Below are positions 36,517 to 44,075 of a stretch of DNA of 64,000 nt, in pieces. The DNA is from Pseudomonas citronellolis (GTDB taxonomy: Bacteria; Pseudomonadota; Gammaproteobacteria; Pseudomonadales; Pseudomonadaceae). Below the pieces are notes generated by a model, which worked only from the letters and a program-made list of their open reading frames with translations, was not told the origin of the DNA and searched no databases. The DNA lies in assembly GCF_900112375.1 (NCBI RefSeq), contig NZ_FOLS01000006.1, forward strand, positions 124,001 to 188,000, written 5' to 3'. The position numbers and the translations under genes are program-made. Numbering within the stretch: position 1 is the stretch's first letter; the number at the start of each line of letters is the position of its first letter.

Positions 36517-36775
36517 ATCCTTCGAAGATCGTGTTGAAGCAACCGCCCGGTTGCTGCTGGACACATGCAGGGAACGGGACATCCGCCTTTCTGGTGATCA
36601 CGCCGTGAGCGAAAACGATGCGGCTGATCTGCTGGGGTATTCGAGCGGCGACACGCTCAGGAAGCAGGTGAGCGACGGCATTTGCCATCTCCCCTATCGG
36701 AGGCTTGGAAATCGTCGCCTCTACCGCCTGCGCGACATCGCTGTTGAGATCGAAAGGACGTACGGTCGCGGATAA
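36509..36775 (+). CDS. Small HTH DNA-binding protein
   Basis: An 88-residue protein with an excisionase/MerR-like HTH in the C-terminal half: VSENDAADLLGYSSGDTLRKQVSDGICHLPYRRLGNRRLYRLRDIAVEIE. The ATG at 36509 lies within the end of the preceding gene. It could control the capsid-tape measure operon that begins 94 bases later, or bind the short tandem repeats just behind it. Confidence 0.78.
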   Translation: MAESFEDRVEATARLLLDTCRERDIRLSGDHAVSENDAADLLGYSSGDTLRKQVSDGICHLPYRRLGNRRLYRLRDIAVEIERTYGRG

Positions 36776-36811
36776 CACGGAAAAACGCGGAATACGCGGA
36801 AATCTCGGAAT
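36776..36811. repeat. Four tandem 9-10 base repeats (CGCGGAAnn)
   Basis: CACGGAAAA, ACGCGGAAT, ACGCGGAAA and TCTCGGAAT follow one another directly after the HTH gene and before the capsid gene. The phase fits one DNA turn per unit, as for repeated protein-binding sites. Confidence 0.55.
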
Positions 36812-36868
36812 GGTTCCCAGGGCGCAAGGACGCGACCATTTCTCCAGCAACTTTTCCTGGAGAACCCC

Positions 36869-37888
36869 ATGCGCGAGCTCGTCCTCTCTCAATTCACCAA
36901 GGCGCTGCTAGCCACCCGTGGCGATCGCCAATCCGCCTTGTCGATCAGCCGATCTCTGTATGGTCATTCCAACGCCGTGGTCCGCCTGTTGGAAAAGGCC
37001 GTTGTCACCACCAGCGATCTTCATGCCGACCCTGACTTCCGCTCCGCTGGGCGCGCATTTATCGAGCTTGTTCAGGTTCGCTCACTGATCGGCAAGATCA
37101 ACGCCATCTCCCCATTCCGCGCAATCCCTGCAGAAACCCGCGTCCTGGCTCAAACCGAACGACCCGCCGCCTATTGGACCGCCCAAGGACAGCCGAAGGT
37201 GGCCACTCACACAGCCTTCGAGCAGAAGCGCCTCGACTCGAAGAAGATCACCGGTCTGCTGGTACTGACCAACGAACTGCTTCAAGGACAAGGCGCCGCA
37301 TTCGAGTCCGCAGTGAGCAACGACCTGGTGAACCCGATTGCTGCCCTCGAAGGTATCACGCTGCTCGATCCGACCAACGCCGGCGGCGCCGAGTCGCCAG
37401 CCTCCATCACCCACGGAGTTGCGCCTGTACCCTCTTCAGGCAGCGATGCCGATGCCGTTCGAGCAGATATCCGAGCACTCTTCGCCGCCTTCGATGGCTC
37501 GCTCGAAACAGCTGTGATCGCCATGCATCCAGAGACCGCACTCGAGCTTTCGCTGATGCAATCGTCCCTCGGTGAAAGCAGCCTGACAGTGCGCGGTGGC
37601 GAGTTGTTTGGAGTTCCCGTAGTCACCAGCGACTCGGTGCCGATGGACTCCAACGGCGCCTTGGTCGCCTTGATCGATCCAGCCGGCATCCTGCTCACGG
37701 ATGAGGGTGTCGATATCCATCAGTCGAATATCACCACAATCGAGATCTACGACGGCCAAGACGGAACCCAGCTTCTCTCGCTCTGGCAGAACAATCTCAC
37801 TTCGGCGCTGGTCGAGCGCTTCCTGAACTGGGAATTGGCGCGCGCTGGTTCTGTCGCCTGGCTGTCCGGCGTTCAGTGGGGTGTGTGA
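36869..37888 (+). CDS. HK97-fold major capsid protein
   Basis: A 339-residue phage head protein. The N-terminal part is short (about 55 residues before FIELVQVRSLIGKINAISPFRAIP), shorter than the 103-residue scaffold domain of HK97 gp5. The core shows the usual phage_capsid pattern: AQPKVATHTAFEQKRL, LLVLTNELL, a HPETALELSLM stretch and the C-terminal end with GVPVVTSDSVP, LIDPAGILLTDEGVDI and TALVERFLNWELARAGSVAWLSGV. GGAG precedes the ATG. No portal, protease or scaffold gene is nearby. The next gene starts on its stop (TGATG). Confidence 0.88.
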   Translation: MRELVLSQFTKALLATRGDRQSALSISRSLYGHSNAVVRLLEKAVVTTSDLHADPDFRSAGRAFIELVQVRSLIGKINAISPFRAIPAETRVLAQTERPAAYWTAQGQPKVATHTAFEQKRLDSKKITGLLVLTNELLQGQGAAFESAVSNDLVNPIAALEGITLLDPTNAGGAESPASITHGVAPVPSSGSDADAVRADIRALFAAFDGSLETAVIAMHPETALELSLMQSSLGESSLTVRGGELFGVPVVTSDSVPMDSNGALVALIDPAGILLTDEGVDIHQSNITTIEIYDGQDGTQLLSLWQNNLTSALVERFLNWELARAGSVAWLSGVQWGV

Positions 37889-38256
37889 TGGATTACGAAG
37901 CGAAGGCGCTCCAGTTTCGCGAGGAAATCGAAAAAGTCTCCAAGGAGTGCCTGGGCCTTGGAGTCAAGGAACCATTCGGCATGGGCACCGCTATCGTGCT
38001 CACAGGGAAACTGATTCACGCTCTTGAGCGCATCGAACAGCTTGAAGGGAAATTGAAGGGGCTCTCTGAACAAGCAACTGCGCTCGAAGAGCGTGGCCTC
38101 AAATACTGCGGCACCTGGCAGCGCGCCATGGACTATCGGCGTGGCGACTGCGTGACCCACAAAGGCTGCCTCTGGACTGCGGTGAAGGCCACCGACAAGG
38201 TGCCCGACGAAGCTGTTTCTGACTGGCAGCTCTCGGCCAAAGGGGCGACTCGATGA
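37888..38256 (+). CDS. Phage protein with C-terminal CBM5/12-like module
   Basis: A 122-residue protein. Residues 1-75 are helical and probably coiled (ALERIEQLEGKLKGLSEQATALEER). The C-terminal 48 residues (GTWQRAMDYRRGDCVTHKGCLWTAV...DWQLSA) follow the GxWxxGxxYxxGDxVxxxGxxWxA pattern of CBM5/12 chitin-binding-like modules found on phage virion proteins. It is translationally coupled to the capsid gene (TGATG). It may decorate the capsid or tail. Confidence 0.75.
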   Translation: MDYEAKALQFREEIEKVSKECLGLGVKEPFGMGTAIVLTGKLIHALERIEQLEGKLKGLSEQATALEERGLKYCGTWQRAMDYRRGDCVTHKGCLWTAVKATDKVPDEAVSDWQLSAKGATR

Positions 38257-38492
38257 GCACGAATCAGAACTGCAACGAAGTCATCTTCGCGATGGGCCGG
38301 ATCATCGGTCAGAACGCCGACTGGCTCGATGGTCGTCTCTTCCAGAAGCTCGCCATGATTGCCGCTCGAGCGAACTACGAGGACGAGGAACTTGACGACT
38401 ACGGCACCTTCGATGACATGCGTCGGGCCTTTGAAGTCTCTTCTGCAGCACTCCGCGAGAAAGCCCACCACCAGGGTAAGGGGCGCCGCTGA
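38253..38492 (+). CDS. Hypothetical small acidic protein
   Basis: A 79-residue protein starting on ATGA with the previous gene. It has an acidic middle (ANYEDEELDDYGTFDDMRRAFE) and a basic end (KAHHQGKGRR). No family recognised. Tight overlap on both sides puts it in the capsid operon. Confidence 0.72.
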   Translation: MSTNQNCNEVIFAMGRIIGQNADWLDGRLFQKLAMIAARANYEDEELDDYGTFDDMRRAFEVSSAALREKAHHQGKGRR

Positions 38493-38758
38493 TGAACGAC
38501 CTGATGAGAGAGTTTTTCGAGGCATCCGGTGATCGCCTCCTGCAGTTTCTAGCCGAGCTTCCCGAGTCCTATCTCGCGCACATGAAGCAGCTTCCAATCC
38601 ACCCCGAGTTGGCCGGGCGCCTGGCCCAGGTCAGCGAGGAAGTGGGAGAGGTTCGAGTTCTGAAGGTCGAGCCAGACCAACTGATCATCGTGGTGCTGAA
38701 TGGCGACCCGGCCCCGTACTTGATGACGCTCAAGCTCGAGCCAAAACAGATCCACTAG
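38492..38758 (+). CDS. Hypothetical small protein of the capsid operon
   Basis: An 88-residue protein starting on TGATG. It is helical at first (MNDLMREFFEASGDRLLQFLAELPESYLAHMKQ) and ends in a beta-like part (VLKVEPDQLIIVVLNGDPAPYLMTLKLEP). No family recognised. A 139-base gap without a gene separates it from the tape measure gene. Confidence 0.72.
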   Translation: MNDLMREFFEASGDRLLQFLAELPESYLAHMKQLPIHPELAGRLAQVSEEVGEVRVLKVEPDQLIIVVLNGDPAPYLMTLKLEPKQIH

Positions 38759-38897
38759 CACCGACCTCAACGGACAAGTCGTGAGTGTCCAGAACAACCG
38801 CGAAAGCCTGCGCGTGCATCCCCTCCTCCGAGCGATTTCAAGCGCGATATCGCCGGCACGGCGGCAGGCAACCACTTCGCACCACCGGGAGAACTAG

Positions 38898-41747
38898 ATG
38901 GCCACTGACAGCCTCGGCACCCTCACAGTAGACCTGATCGCCAACACTGGCAGCTTTGAGCGCGGCATGGACAAGGCTGAGCGCTCACTGAAAAGCGCCA
39001 CCAAGGAAGCCAAGTATCAGGGTGATCAACTCGACAAGCTCGCCGGCCAAATCGACCCGGTGGTCGGCGCCTACAACCGTCTCGACAAGATGGAAGAACA
39101 GCTCCGGAAGCATCGCCAAGCGAACCGCCTGGATGACTCCTCGTTCCAGGGCCTGCTCAAACAGCTCAATGCCCAGCGCGACGCCCTGGCCGCGAACGAC
39201 TCCGCATATCGCGCTAACGCCATCAGCATCAAGCAAATGCAAGCTGCGACGCGCGGCCTTCCTGCGCAGTTCACAGACATAGCTACTTCGCTTGCTGCTG
39301 GGCAGAACCCTCTGACCGTCTTCCTACAGCAGGGCGGTCAAATCAAGGACCAGTTCGGTGGAGCTGGCGCCGCGCTAGCGGGTACTGCCCGCTATCTGCT
39401 GGCCTTGGCAAATCCAGTCACCATCGCTGGAGCCGCGCTTGCCGGTCTGGCGTTAACCTACTACGACGCAGAGAAGACCCAGAGCGAATTCGACCAGGCC
39501 CTTCTTGCTGGCAACAAAACCATCGGCGCCACCACCGGGCAGCTTGTGGCTCTGTCCAGTCAGATTGGCGCAACCGTCGGCGACTTCAGCGACGCAGAAG
39601 ATGCGGTGACGGCATTGGCCAAGGCCGGCGACCTCAGCTTTAGCCAGGTTGCGAACCTTGGCGAAGCGGCCGCTGCTGTGGCGCAGTACACCGGCAAGAG
39701 TGCCGCCGACATTGCCACGGCATTTGCCGGCCTGGGCAAAAACGCCACTGATGCAGCGCAAAAGGCGAGCGAGCAATACCGCCTCATCACCGCCGAGCAG
39801 TACGACCTGATCAAGGCGCTCGACGATCAAGGCGAACACCAGAAAGCCCTAGACGTGCTTGGCGAAAGCCTGAACAAGAACGCCATGGCGCGCCTGAAGC
39901 AGTACAAGGAATCGCTGACTGGCGTTAAGCAGCTCTGGAACAACATCGCTGAAGCTGCGGCCAGTGCCTACAACTTCGGCCGCTCCAAGTTCATGCCGCA
40001 GACCAATGCCGAACTGTTGACTCAGACCAAGAGCCAGCTGGAATTCTTGCAGAGGTTCCCTGGCCAGGAGGTTTCCGTCCCTGGGGAGAGCCGCACCGTC
40101 ACCGGACAAGAGGGGCTTCAGTACCTTCAACAACGCATCAAGCTACTGGATACGCAGGTCAAATCTGAAGGGGATATGGCACAAGCCCAAGCCGATGCGA
40201 ACCAGGCGCAGCAAGACTACATCCGCCTCTCCGGCACTATCGATACAGCGCTCTCCGACGGCTCTCCCGAGAAGCGCAAGGCAAAAGCTCTGAGCGATCT
40301 GAAGGACCAGTATCTTGGGCTGATGAAGGCCTCCTCGATCACTGGCCAATCAAGCCCGCTGCTGGCCGGCGTCGAGTACAACGGCCAGGAGTTCTCTGGC
40401 GGCTCCTATGCTGAGCGGGTTAAGCAGATCAACGATCAGTTCGACAAGAAGACCACCGCCAAGCCAAAGGCATACCAGGAAGATGCCGGCGCCAAGATGC
40501 TGGACAACCTTCGCCAGCAGTACGCAGCCATCCAGGCGCAGAACGTCGCTCTCGACGATCAAGACAAGGTCTCGCAGAAGCTGGGAGCTCAGGCCCAGGC
40601 GCTCGCACGCTGGGAAGAAGAACTCTCCCAACTGAAGGAGAAAAAGACCCTAACCGCCGATCAGCAGCAACTGTTGGCGAGCTCAGATCTGATCACGGCC
40701 CAGCTGAAGCGCAATGCCGCCTTGGAAAAAGAAGTCTCGCTCCGCAAGCAGAGCCTTGAAGACGCTCAAAAGCTCTCTGCATTCCAAGAGACGCTCAAGT
40801 CCCAAATCGATCAGGCGCAGCAGAGAAATGGCTTATCGCTCGCTACCTTCGGCATGGGCGACAAAGAGGCCAGCCGCCTGCAGGAAATGGCCTCCATCCA
40901 GCAAAGCTACCTACGCCAACAGAAGTCGCTCAACGAGCAGTACAACACCGGTCGGATCACCCCAGAGCTCTACGACCAGGAAACCAAGGCCATCCAGGCT
41001 TCGCTGAATCAGCAACTGCAAGACCAGCAGCAGTACTACAAGCAACTCGACGATCTGCAGCAAGACTGGAGCAAGGGGGCCGATGAGGCTTGGGCGAACT
41101 ATGCCGACGCAGCCAGCAACTACAGCGCTCAGGCGGCGGATGCCATCGAGGCTGTGCTGAATACCGCCTCGTCTTCGGTTACCCAGAACTTCATGGAGAT
41201 CCTGCAGGGCACCGAAAGCTTCGCCGATGGCGCAATGTCGATCATTGCCGATCTGAGCAACGCCATTGTTCAGGCCCTGATTGAGATTGCTGCCAAGGCC
41301 CTTGTAGTGAAGACGATCACAGGCATCGCTGGATTCTTCGGTGGAGGTGCCGCCGGTGCTGCTGGCGCAGCTTCCGCGAGTGATGGCGGGGGTGGCATCG
41401 CAGATCTTGGCGAACTGCTCCCCGGGTTCGCGTCTGGCGGCTTTACCGGCTACACGGGGGTCAACGATGTCGCAGGCCTGGTCCACGGTAAGGAGTTCGT
41501 ATTCGACGCCGCGGCCACAGCGCGTATCGGCGTGGACAACCTGGAGGCCCTCCGCTCCGATAGATCCTTCGCAAAGCTGCCGGCGACTATGGACGCTTCT
41601 GTGCCATCCACCACGAACAACAGCAGTCGCAGTACTACAGTCAATTACTACGAGGCAGCCGGAAATGGCGGCGGCCAGAAGACCAGTACGGCACGGGCGG
41701 CTCGTCGCATTGCCCAAGCCGTAGACGCAGCGCAGAGGTACAACTGA
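38898..41747 (+). CDS. Lambda-family tail tape measure protein
   Basis: A 949-residue tail ruler. The N-terminus (LGTLTVDLIANTGSFERGMDKAERSLKSA) is typical for lambda-type tape measure proteins, residues about 85-330 match the TMP_2 region (QMQAATRGLPAQFTDIATSLAAGQNPLTVFLQQGGQIKDQFG), long Gln-rich coiled coils follow, and the C-terminal lambda_tail_tape signature is FASGGFTGYTGVNDVAGLVHGKEFVFDAAATARIG. By the known rule of about 0.15 nm per residue it would set a tail of roughly 140 nm. No tail tube or other tail gene accompanies it. Confidence 0.92.
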   Translation: MATDSLGTLTVDLIANTGSFERGMDKAERSLKSATKEAKYQGDQLDKLAGQIDPVVGAYNRLDKMEEQLRKHRQANRLDDSSFQGLLKQLNAQRDALAANDSAYRANAISIKQMQAATRGLPAQFTDIATSLAAGQNPLTVFLQQGGQIKDQFGGAGAALAGTARYLLALANPVTIAGAALAGLALTYYDAEKTQSEFDQALLAGNKTIGATTGQLVALSSQIGATVGDFSDAEDAVTALAKAGDLSFSQVANLGEAAAAVAQYTGKSAADIATAFAGLGKNATDAAQKASEQYRLITAEQYDLIKALDDQGEHQKALDVLGESLNKNAMARLKQYKESLTGVKQLWNNIAEAAASAYNFGRSKFMPQTNAELLTQTKSQLEFLQRFPGQEVSVPGESRTVTGQEGLQYLQQRIKLLDTQVKSEGDMAQAQADANQAQQDYIRLSGTIDTALSDGSPEKRKAKALSDLKDQYLGLMKASSITGQSSPLLAGVEYNGQEFSGGSYAERVKQINDQFDKKTTAKPKAYQEDAGAKMLDNLRQQYAAIQAQNVALDDQDKVSQKLGAQAQALARWEEELSQLKEKKTLTADQQQLLASSDLITAQLKRNAALEKEVSLRKQSLEDAQKLSAFQETLKSQIDQAQQRNGLSLATFGMGDKEASRLQEMASIQQSYLRQQKSLNEQYNTGRITPELYDQETKAIQASLNQQLQDQQQYYKQLDDLQQDWSKGADEAWANYADAASNYSAQAADAIEAVLNTASSSVTQNFMEILQGTESFADGAMSIIADLSNAIVQALIEIAAKALVVKTITGIAGFFGGGAAGAAGAASASDGGGGIADLGELLPGFASGGFTGYTGVNDVAGLVHGKEFVFDAAATARIGVDNLEALRSDRSFAKLPATMDASVPSTTNNSSRSTTVNYYEAAGNGGGQKTSTARAARRIAQAVDAAQRYN

Positions 41748-41977
41748 TGCCAAATGAAGAAGTGAAGATTGACTTGGTAGATCGCCCCGACGGCAAAGCC
41801 ACGCTGTGGACTGCAACGAACAATGAAGATCGTCCTATGGAGTTCGAGGTTGTGACAGAGAAAGGAACTCGGGTTATCACCGTTGTCCAGCCAGGTGGAT
41901 TCATTCAAGTCATCACGAGCAGCAAGGAAGACGCGAATATCAAATATCGGGAGATCACCGGCAAAGGAGCGCACTGA
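41747..41977 (+). CDS. Hypothetical small beta-rich protein
   Basis: A 76-residue protein coupled to the tape measure gene by a TGATG overlap. The sequence looks like one beta sheet (VKIDLVDRPDGKATLWTATNNEDRPMEFEVVTEKGTRVITVVQPGGF). No family recognised. The stop overlaps the HNH start. Confidence 0.72.
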   Translation: MPNEEVKIDLVDRPDGKATLWTATNNEDRPMEFEVVTEKGTRVITVVQPGGFIQVITSSKEDANIKYREITGKGAH

Positions 41978-42327
41978 TGGCTCGCCTGCAAACCATCAAG
42001 CCCCGCCTGCAGGAAGCGCCAAGTCGCCAGCTCCAAGCGGTGCCCAGCACGAGGGAGCGCAGGATGACCGGCAGGAAGCTCCAGGAGAGGCGCCTGCGCG
42101 TGTGGTCGAAGAATCCATGCTGCGCCCACTGTGGAAGGCTTTGCGCCTTCCCTGAGGGCTTCGAGCTGGATCACAAGCTATCCCTTCACGCTGGTGGTGC
42201 TGACACTGATGAAAACTGCCAGGTGCTTTGCTCGGGCCCTGATGGATGTCACGCGAAGAAGACTGCGACTGACCTCGGATACAACCAGAAGAGAACCATC
42301 GGTATCGATGGGTGGCCAGTGAGCTGA
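41977..42327 (+). CDS. Phage-type HNH endonuclease
   Basis: A 116-residue HNH nuclease like HK97 gp74. The fold is readable in CAHCGRLCAFPEGFELDHKLSLHAGGADTDENCQVLCSGPDGCHAKKTATDLGY: two zinc-binding Cys pairs, the catalytic LDHK and the DENCQVLC segment. In HK97-like phages this nuclease stands next to the terminase and is needed for DNA packaging cleavage. Here no terminase gene follows. It starts on a TGATG overlap and ends the capsid-tape measure operon. Confidence 0.88.
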   Translation: MARLQTIKPRLQEAPSRQLQAVPSTRERRMTGRKLQERRLRVWSKNPCCAHCGRLCAFPEGFELDHKLSLHAGGADTDENCQVLCSGPDGCHAKKTATDLGYNQKRTIGIDGWPVS

Positions 42328-42357
42328 CTCGGGGGGATACGCATACCCTGGTGGGCG

Positions 42358-42378
42358 CCGAGGCGGAAACCACCTCGG
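42358..42378. other. Hairpin after the HNH gene
   Basis: CCGAGG, nine-base loop, CCTCGG. No T-run, so it is only a possible end signal of the structural operon. The rest of the 155-base gap shows nothing further. Confidence 0.4.
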
Positions 42379-42482
42379 TAAGTCTTTCTTCATTAATCCG
42401 TAGAATTTTCGTTACTACAGATTCAAACAGGCCCGCGCATTTGGAGAGGCGCTCGAAGTGAAGGCCTGGGATGCTAGGTTAC

Positions 42483-42857
42483 TCAGGATGACAGTTGGTG
42501 GAGGAGACGTCTGATTTCCCCTGCATCCACTTCTGCCTGCATCCCTTCAAAAAACTGGACTACGTTTCGGCCGCGAAGAGTCTGGTAGAGCTCCTCACCG
42601 AAGTCTGTTCTCTCCATCGCACCCAGGATCGCAGCGCCTCCACGGCGGACGCCAGCAGGTCGGATTAGCCCAGACGCTTGCAACTGCTCTCCGAGTAGTT
42701 CACTGATTTCAATCAGTTCAGCGTGAGTTTGGTTGAGCTTGGCTTGAGCGGCGAGAAGTTCACGCTCGTACTGCCCCGCAATAATGCCAGGGCTGAAGGT
42801 CTGTCCACCTCCATTGGCAGCAGCCAGCAAGCGTTTGATCAATTCCCACAGTTCCAT
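42483..42857 (-). CDS. Hypothetical protein with coiled N-terminal half
   Basis: A 124-residue protein on the opposite strand to the structural operon, with AGGAG at a good distance from the ATG. Residues about 28-65 (YERELLAAQAKLNQTHAELIEISELLGEQLQAS) are likely coiled coil, followed by GLIRPAGVRRGGAAILGAMERTDFGEELYQTLRG. No family recognised. Its reversed orientation and low GC mark it as the first cargo gene. Confidence 0.68.
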   Translation of the reverse strand: MELWELIKRLLAAANGGGQTFSPGIIAGQYERELLAAQAKLNQTHAELIEISELLGEQLQASGLIRPAGVRRGGAAILGAMERTDFGEELYQTLRGRNVVQFFEGMQAEVDAGEIRRLLHQLSS

Positions 42858-43040
42858 TGTGCTTCTCCTTCAGTCCCTGATCACAGTCGTAGGTAATGCT
42901 GACCCCGGAGTATCAGTCTGCCCCGATCGAAACTGCAACCAGGTCTCAGTCAGGTGGGGGGGTAGTCGGATATTCCTAGCCCCTTTCGACTGGAAACTAC
43001 GCCTGCCCTCACGCGCAGAAAAAATCCCCCTTTTGAAATC

Positions 43041-43180
43041 GGTTTACCAGTTGTTTACCGTTAACAAACCAGCCTGCAACCCTTGTGGCACTAAGCTTTG
43101 ACCACTTGTTAACTTCCATTTGAAATCAGCAAATGGTTAACAAGTTAACCATACTGGTAAGGTTTACCGATATACCAGCC
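43041..43180 (+). promoter_or_regulatory. Dense operator region upstream of the DUF4224 gene
   Basis: GGTTTACC occurs at 43041-43048 and 43161-43168, TTTGAAATC twice (about 43031 and 43119), and a near-perfect palindrome with nine-base arms ATGGTTAAC/GTTAACCAT spans 43133-43152. CCATTT/AAATGG and CTGGTA/TACCAG pairs surround it. The 342-base gap carries no gene and is A/T-rich, so it is probably a control region bound by a repressor or excision factor. Confidence 0.6.
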
Positions 43181-43199
43181 GGACACCGAGGAATCGCAC

Positions 43200-43433
43200 A
43201 TGGAAGGCAGCCTACTGCTCACTGCTGAAGAGGTCGCAGAACTGTCCGGATATCAGAAGCCATCCGCCCAAGCTCGCTGGCTGAAACAGAACGATTTAAC
43301 TTTCGTGGTAGGCGGTGATGGTCGTCCAAAGGTTCTGCGCCAGGTCGTCGAGACGCGCCTTGGCGGGAAATCAAATGAGAAGAAGCGAGAGCCACAGCTT
43401 AACCTTCGCTCAGGCCAACAGCATCAGCCGTAA
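43200..43433 (+). CDS. DUF4224-like small phage protein
   Basis: A 77-residue protein with LLLTAEEVAELSGYQKPSAQARWLKQNDLTFVVGGDGRPKVLRQVVETRL, the pattern of DUF4224 proteins encoded near integrases of temperate phages, which may act as excision or direction factors. The C-terminal 25 residues are polar and likely disordered. It follows a rich operator region and is 3.4 kb from the right attachment site. Confidence 0.78.
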   Translation: MEGSLLLTAEEVAELSGYQKPSAQARWLKQNDLTFVVGGDGRPKVLRQVVETRLGGKSNEKKREPQLNLRSGQQHQP

Positions 43434-43689
43434 GGCACAACGGATTCGAAATCCGTCGTACTGCTGGTGTCCCGGAGAGGGGTCGAACCTGGTGTTCACC
43501 ACAATGCCGATCGAGCTCCTACTCATGAGGAGCCCTGCCGGCTCAAAGACTCAAAGCCTTGAAGCCTTGAAATCCGGCGCGGGACAGGGTTGCTCGCCAG
43601 TAAATGAAGAGCAGGCACCGCTCTAGCCTGATGGCATTTGGCCGCGCCATGGCGGATGATTGGGCCATCCATAGGAACGGAGTCCCTCC
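43434..43689. other. Gene-free stretch with tRNA-like pieces
   Basis: ACGGATTCGAAATCCGT (43439-43455) is a perfect five-base stem with a seven-base TTCGAAA loop, the geometry of an anticodon or T arm. On the minus strand, GGTTCGACCCCTCTCCGGG followed by ACACCA (complement of about 43470-43496) resembles a tRNA T-loop, acceptor and CCA end, but the T-stem does not pair. No complete tRNA can be folded. It may be a relic of another attachment site or of a phage tRNA. Confidence 0.4.
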
Positions 43690-44034
43690 ATGAACGACCT
43701 TGAGCGCGCATTCCGCTTATACGCCCGCCCGGCGTTGCTGGTGATCATTGGCCTGATTGGGATGGGGTTTGTCGCGATGACACCTGAGTCAGCTGGCGTG
43801 CTCGACCAGATGCTCATGCCGATCAAGCGCGCAATCTTCTATGGCGCGCTGGCCGTCAGTTGCGGTGGTTTCCTGTGGCTCTGCTGGAGTGTCTACCTGG
43901 AGTACCGCTGGGCCCGCGGAGATCTGGACGGTGGTTGCCACAACTGCGGCGGTCCAATGCGCCACCTGTCCGGCAGGTGGGGGAACTACAGCAAATGTCT
44001 TATGTGCGGATCGAAACGAGAAGGGTGGCACTGA
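43690..44034 (+). CDS. Two-TM protein with C-terminal zinc ribbon
   Basis: A 114-residue membrane protein. Two hydrophobic helices (about 15-32 and 48-68) are followed by a cytoplasmic zinc ribbon with CHNCGGPMRHLSGRWGNYSKCLMCG. I do not recognise the family. The ATG at 43690 is preceded by GGAG. A hairpin terminator follows. As a solitary gene between cargo units it may serve the element in the host envelope, for instance in superinfection exclusion, but nothing in the sequence proves that. Confidence 0.72.
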   Translation: MNDLERAFRLYARPALLVIIGLIGMGFVAMTPESAGVLDQMLMPIKRAIFYGALAVSCGGFLWLCWSVYLEYRWARGDLDGGCHNCGGPMRHLSGRWGNYSKCLMCGSKREGWH

Positions 44035-44047
44035 AGCCAGAAACGGA

Positions 44048-44074
44048 AAGCCCCGCAGTGCGGGGCTTCTTTGT
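44048..44074. terminator. Bidirectional terminator between convergent cargo genes
   Basis: AAGCCCCGC, a three-base loop and GCGGGGCTT, with TTCTTTGTTT on the plus side and TTTCCGTTT on the minus side. Confidence 0.82.
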
Positions 44075-44075
44075 T

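Noticed and set aside
38759-38897. Small gene between the capsid operon genes and the tape measure gene
   Set aside because: No frame with a start and ribosome site spans it; a frameshifted upstream product (as in lambda G/GT) was considered, but no slippery sequence was seen.
43430-43500. Functional tRNA-Ser(CGA)
   Set aside because: Only one arm folds; there is no D arm or acceptor stem on the same strand.
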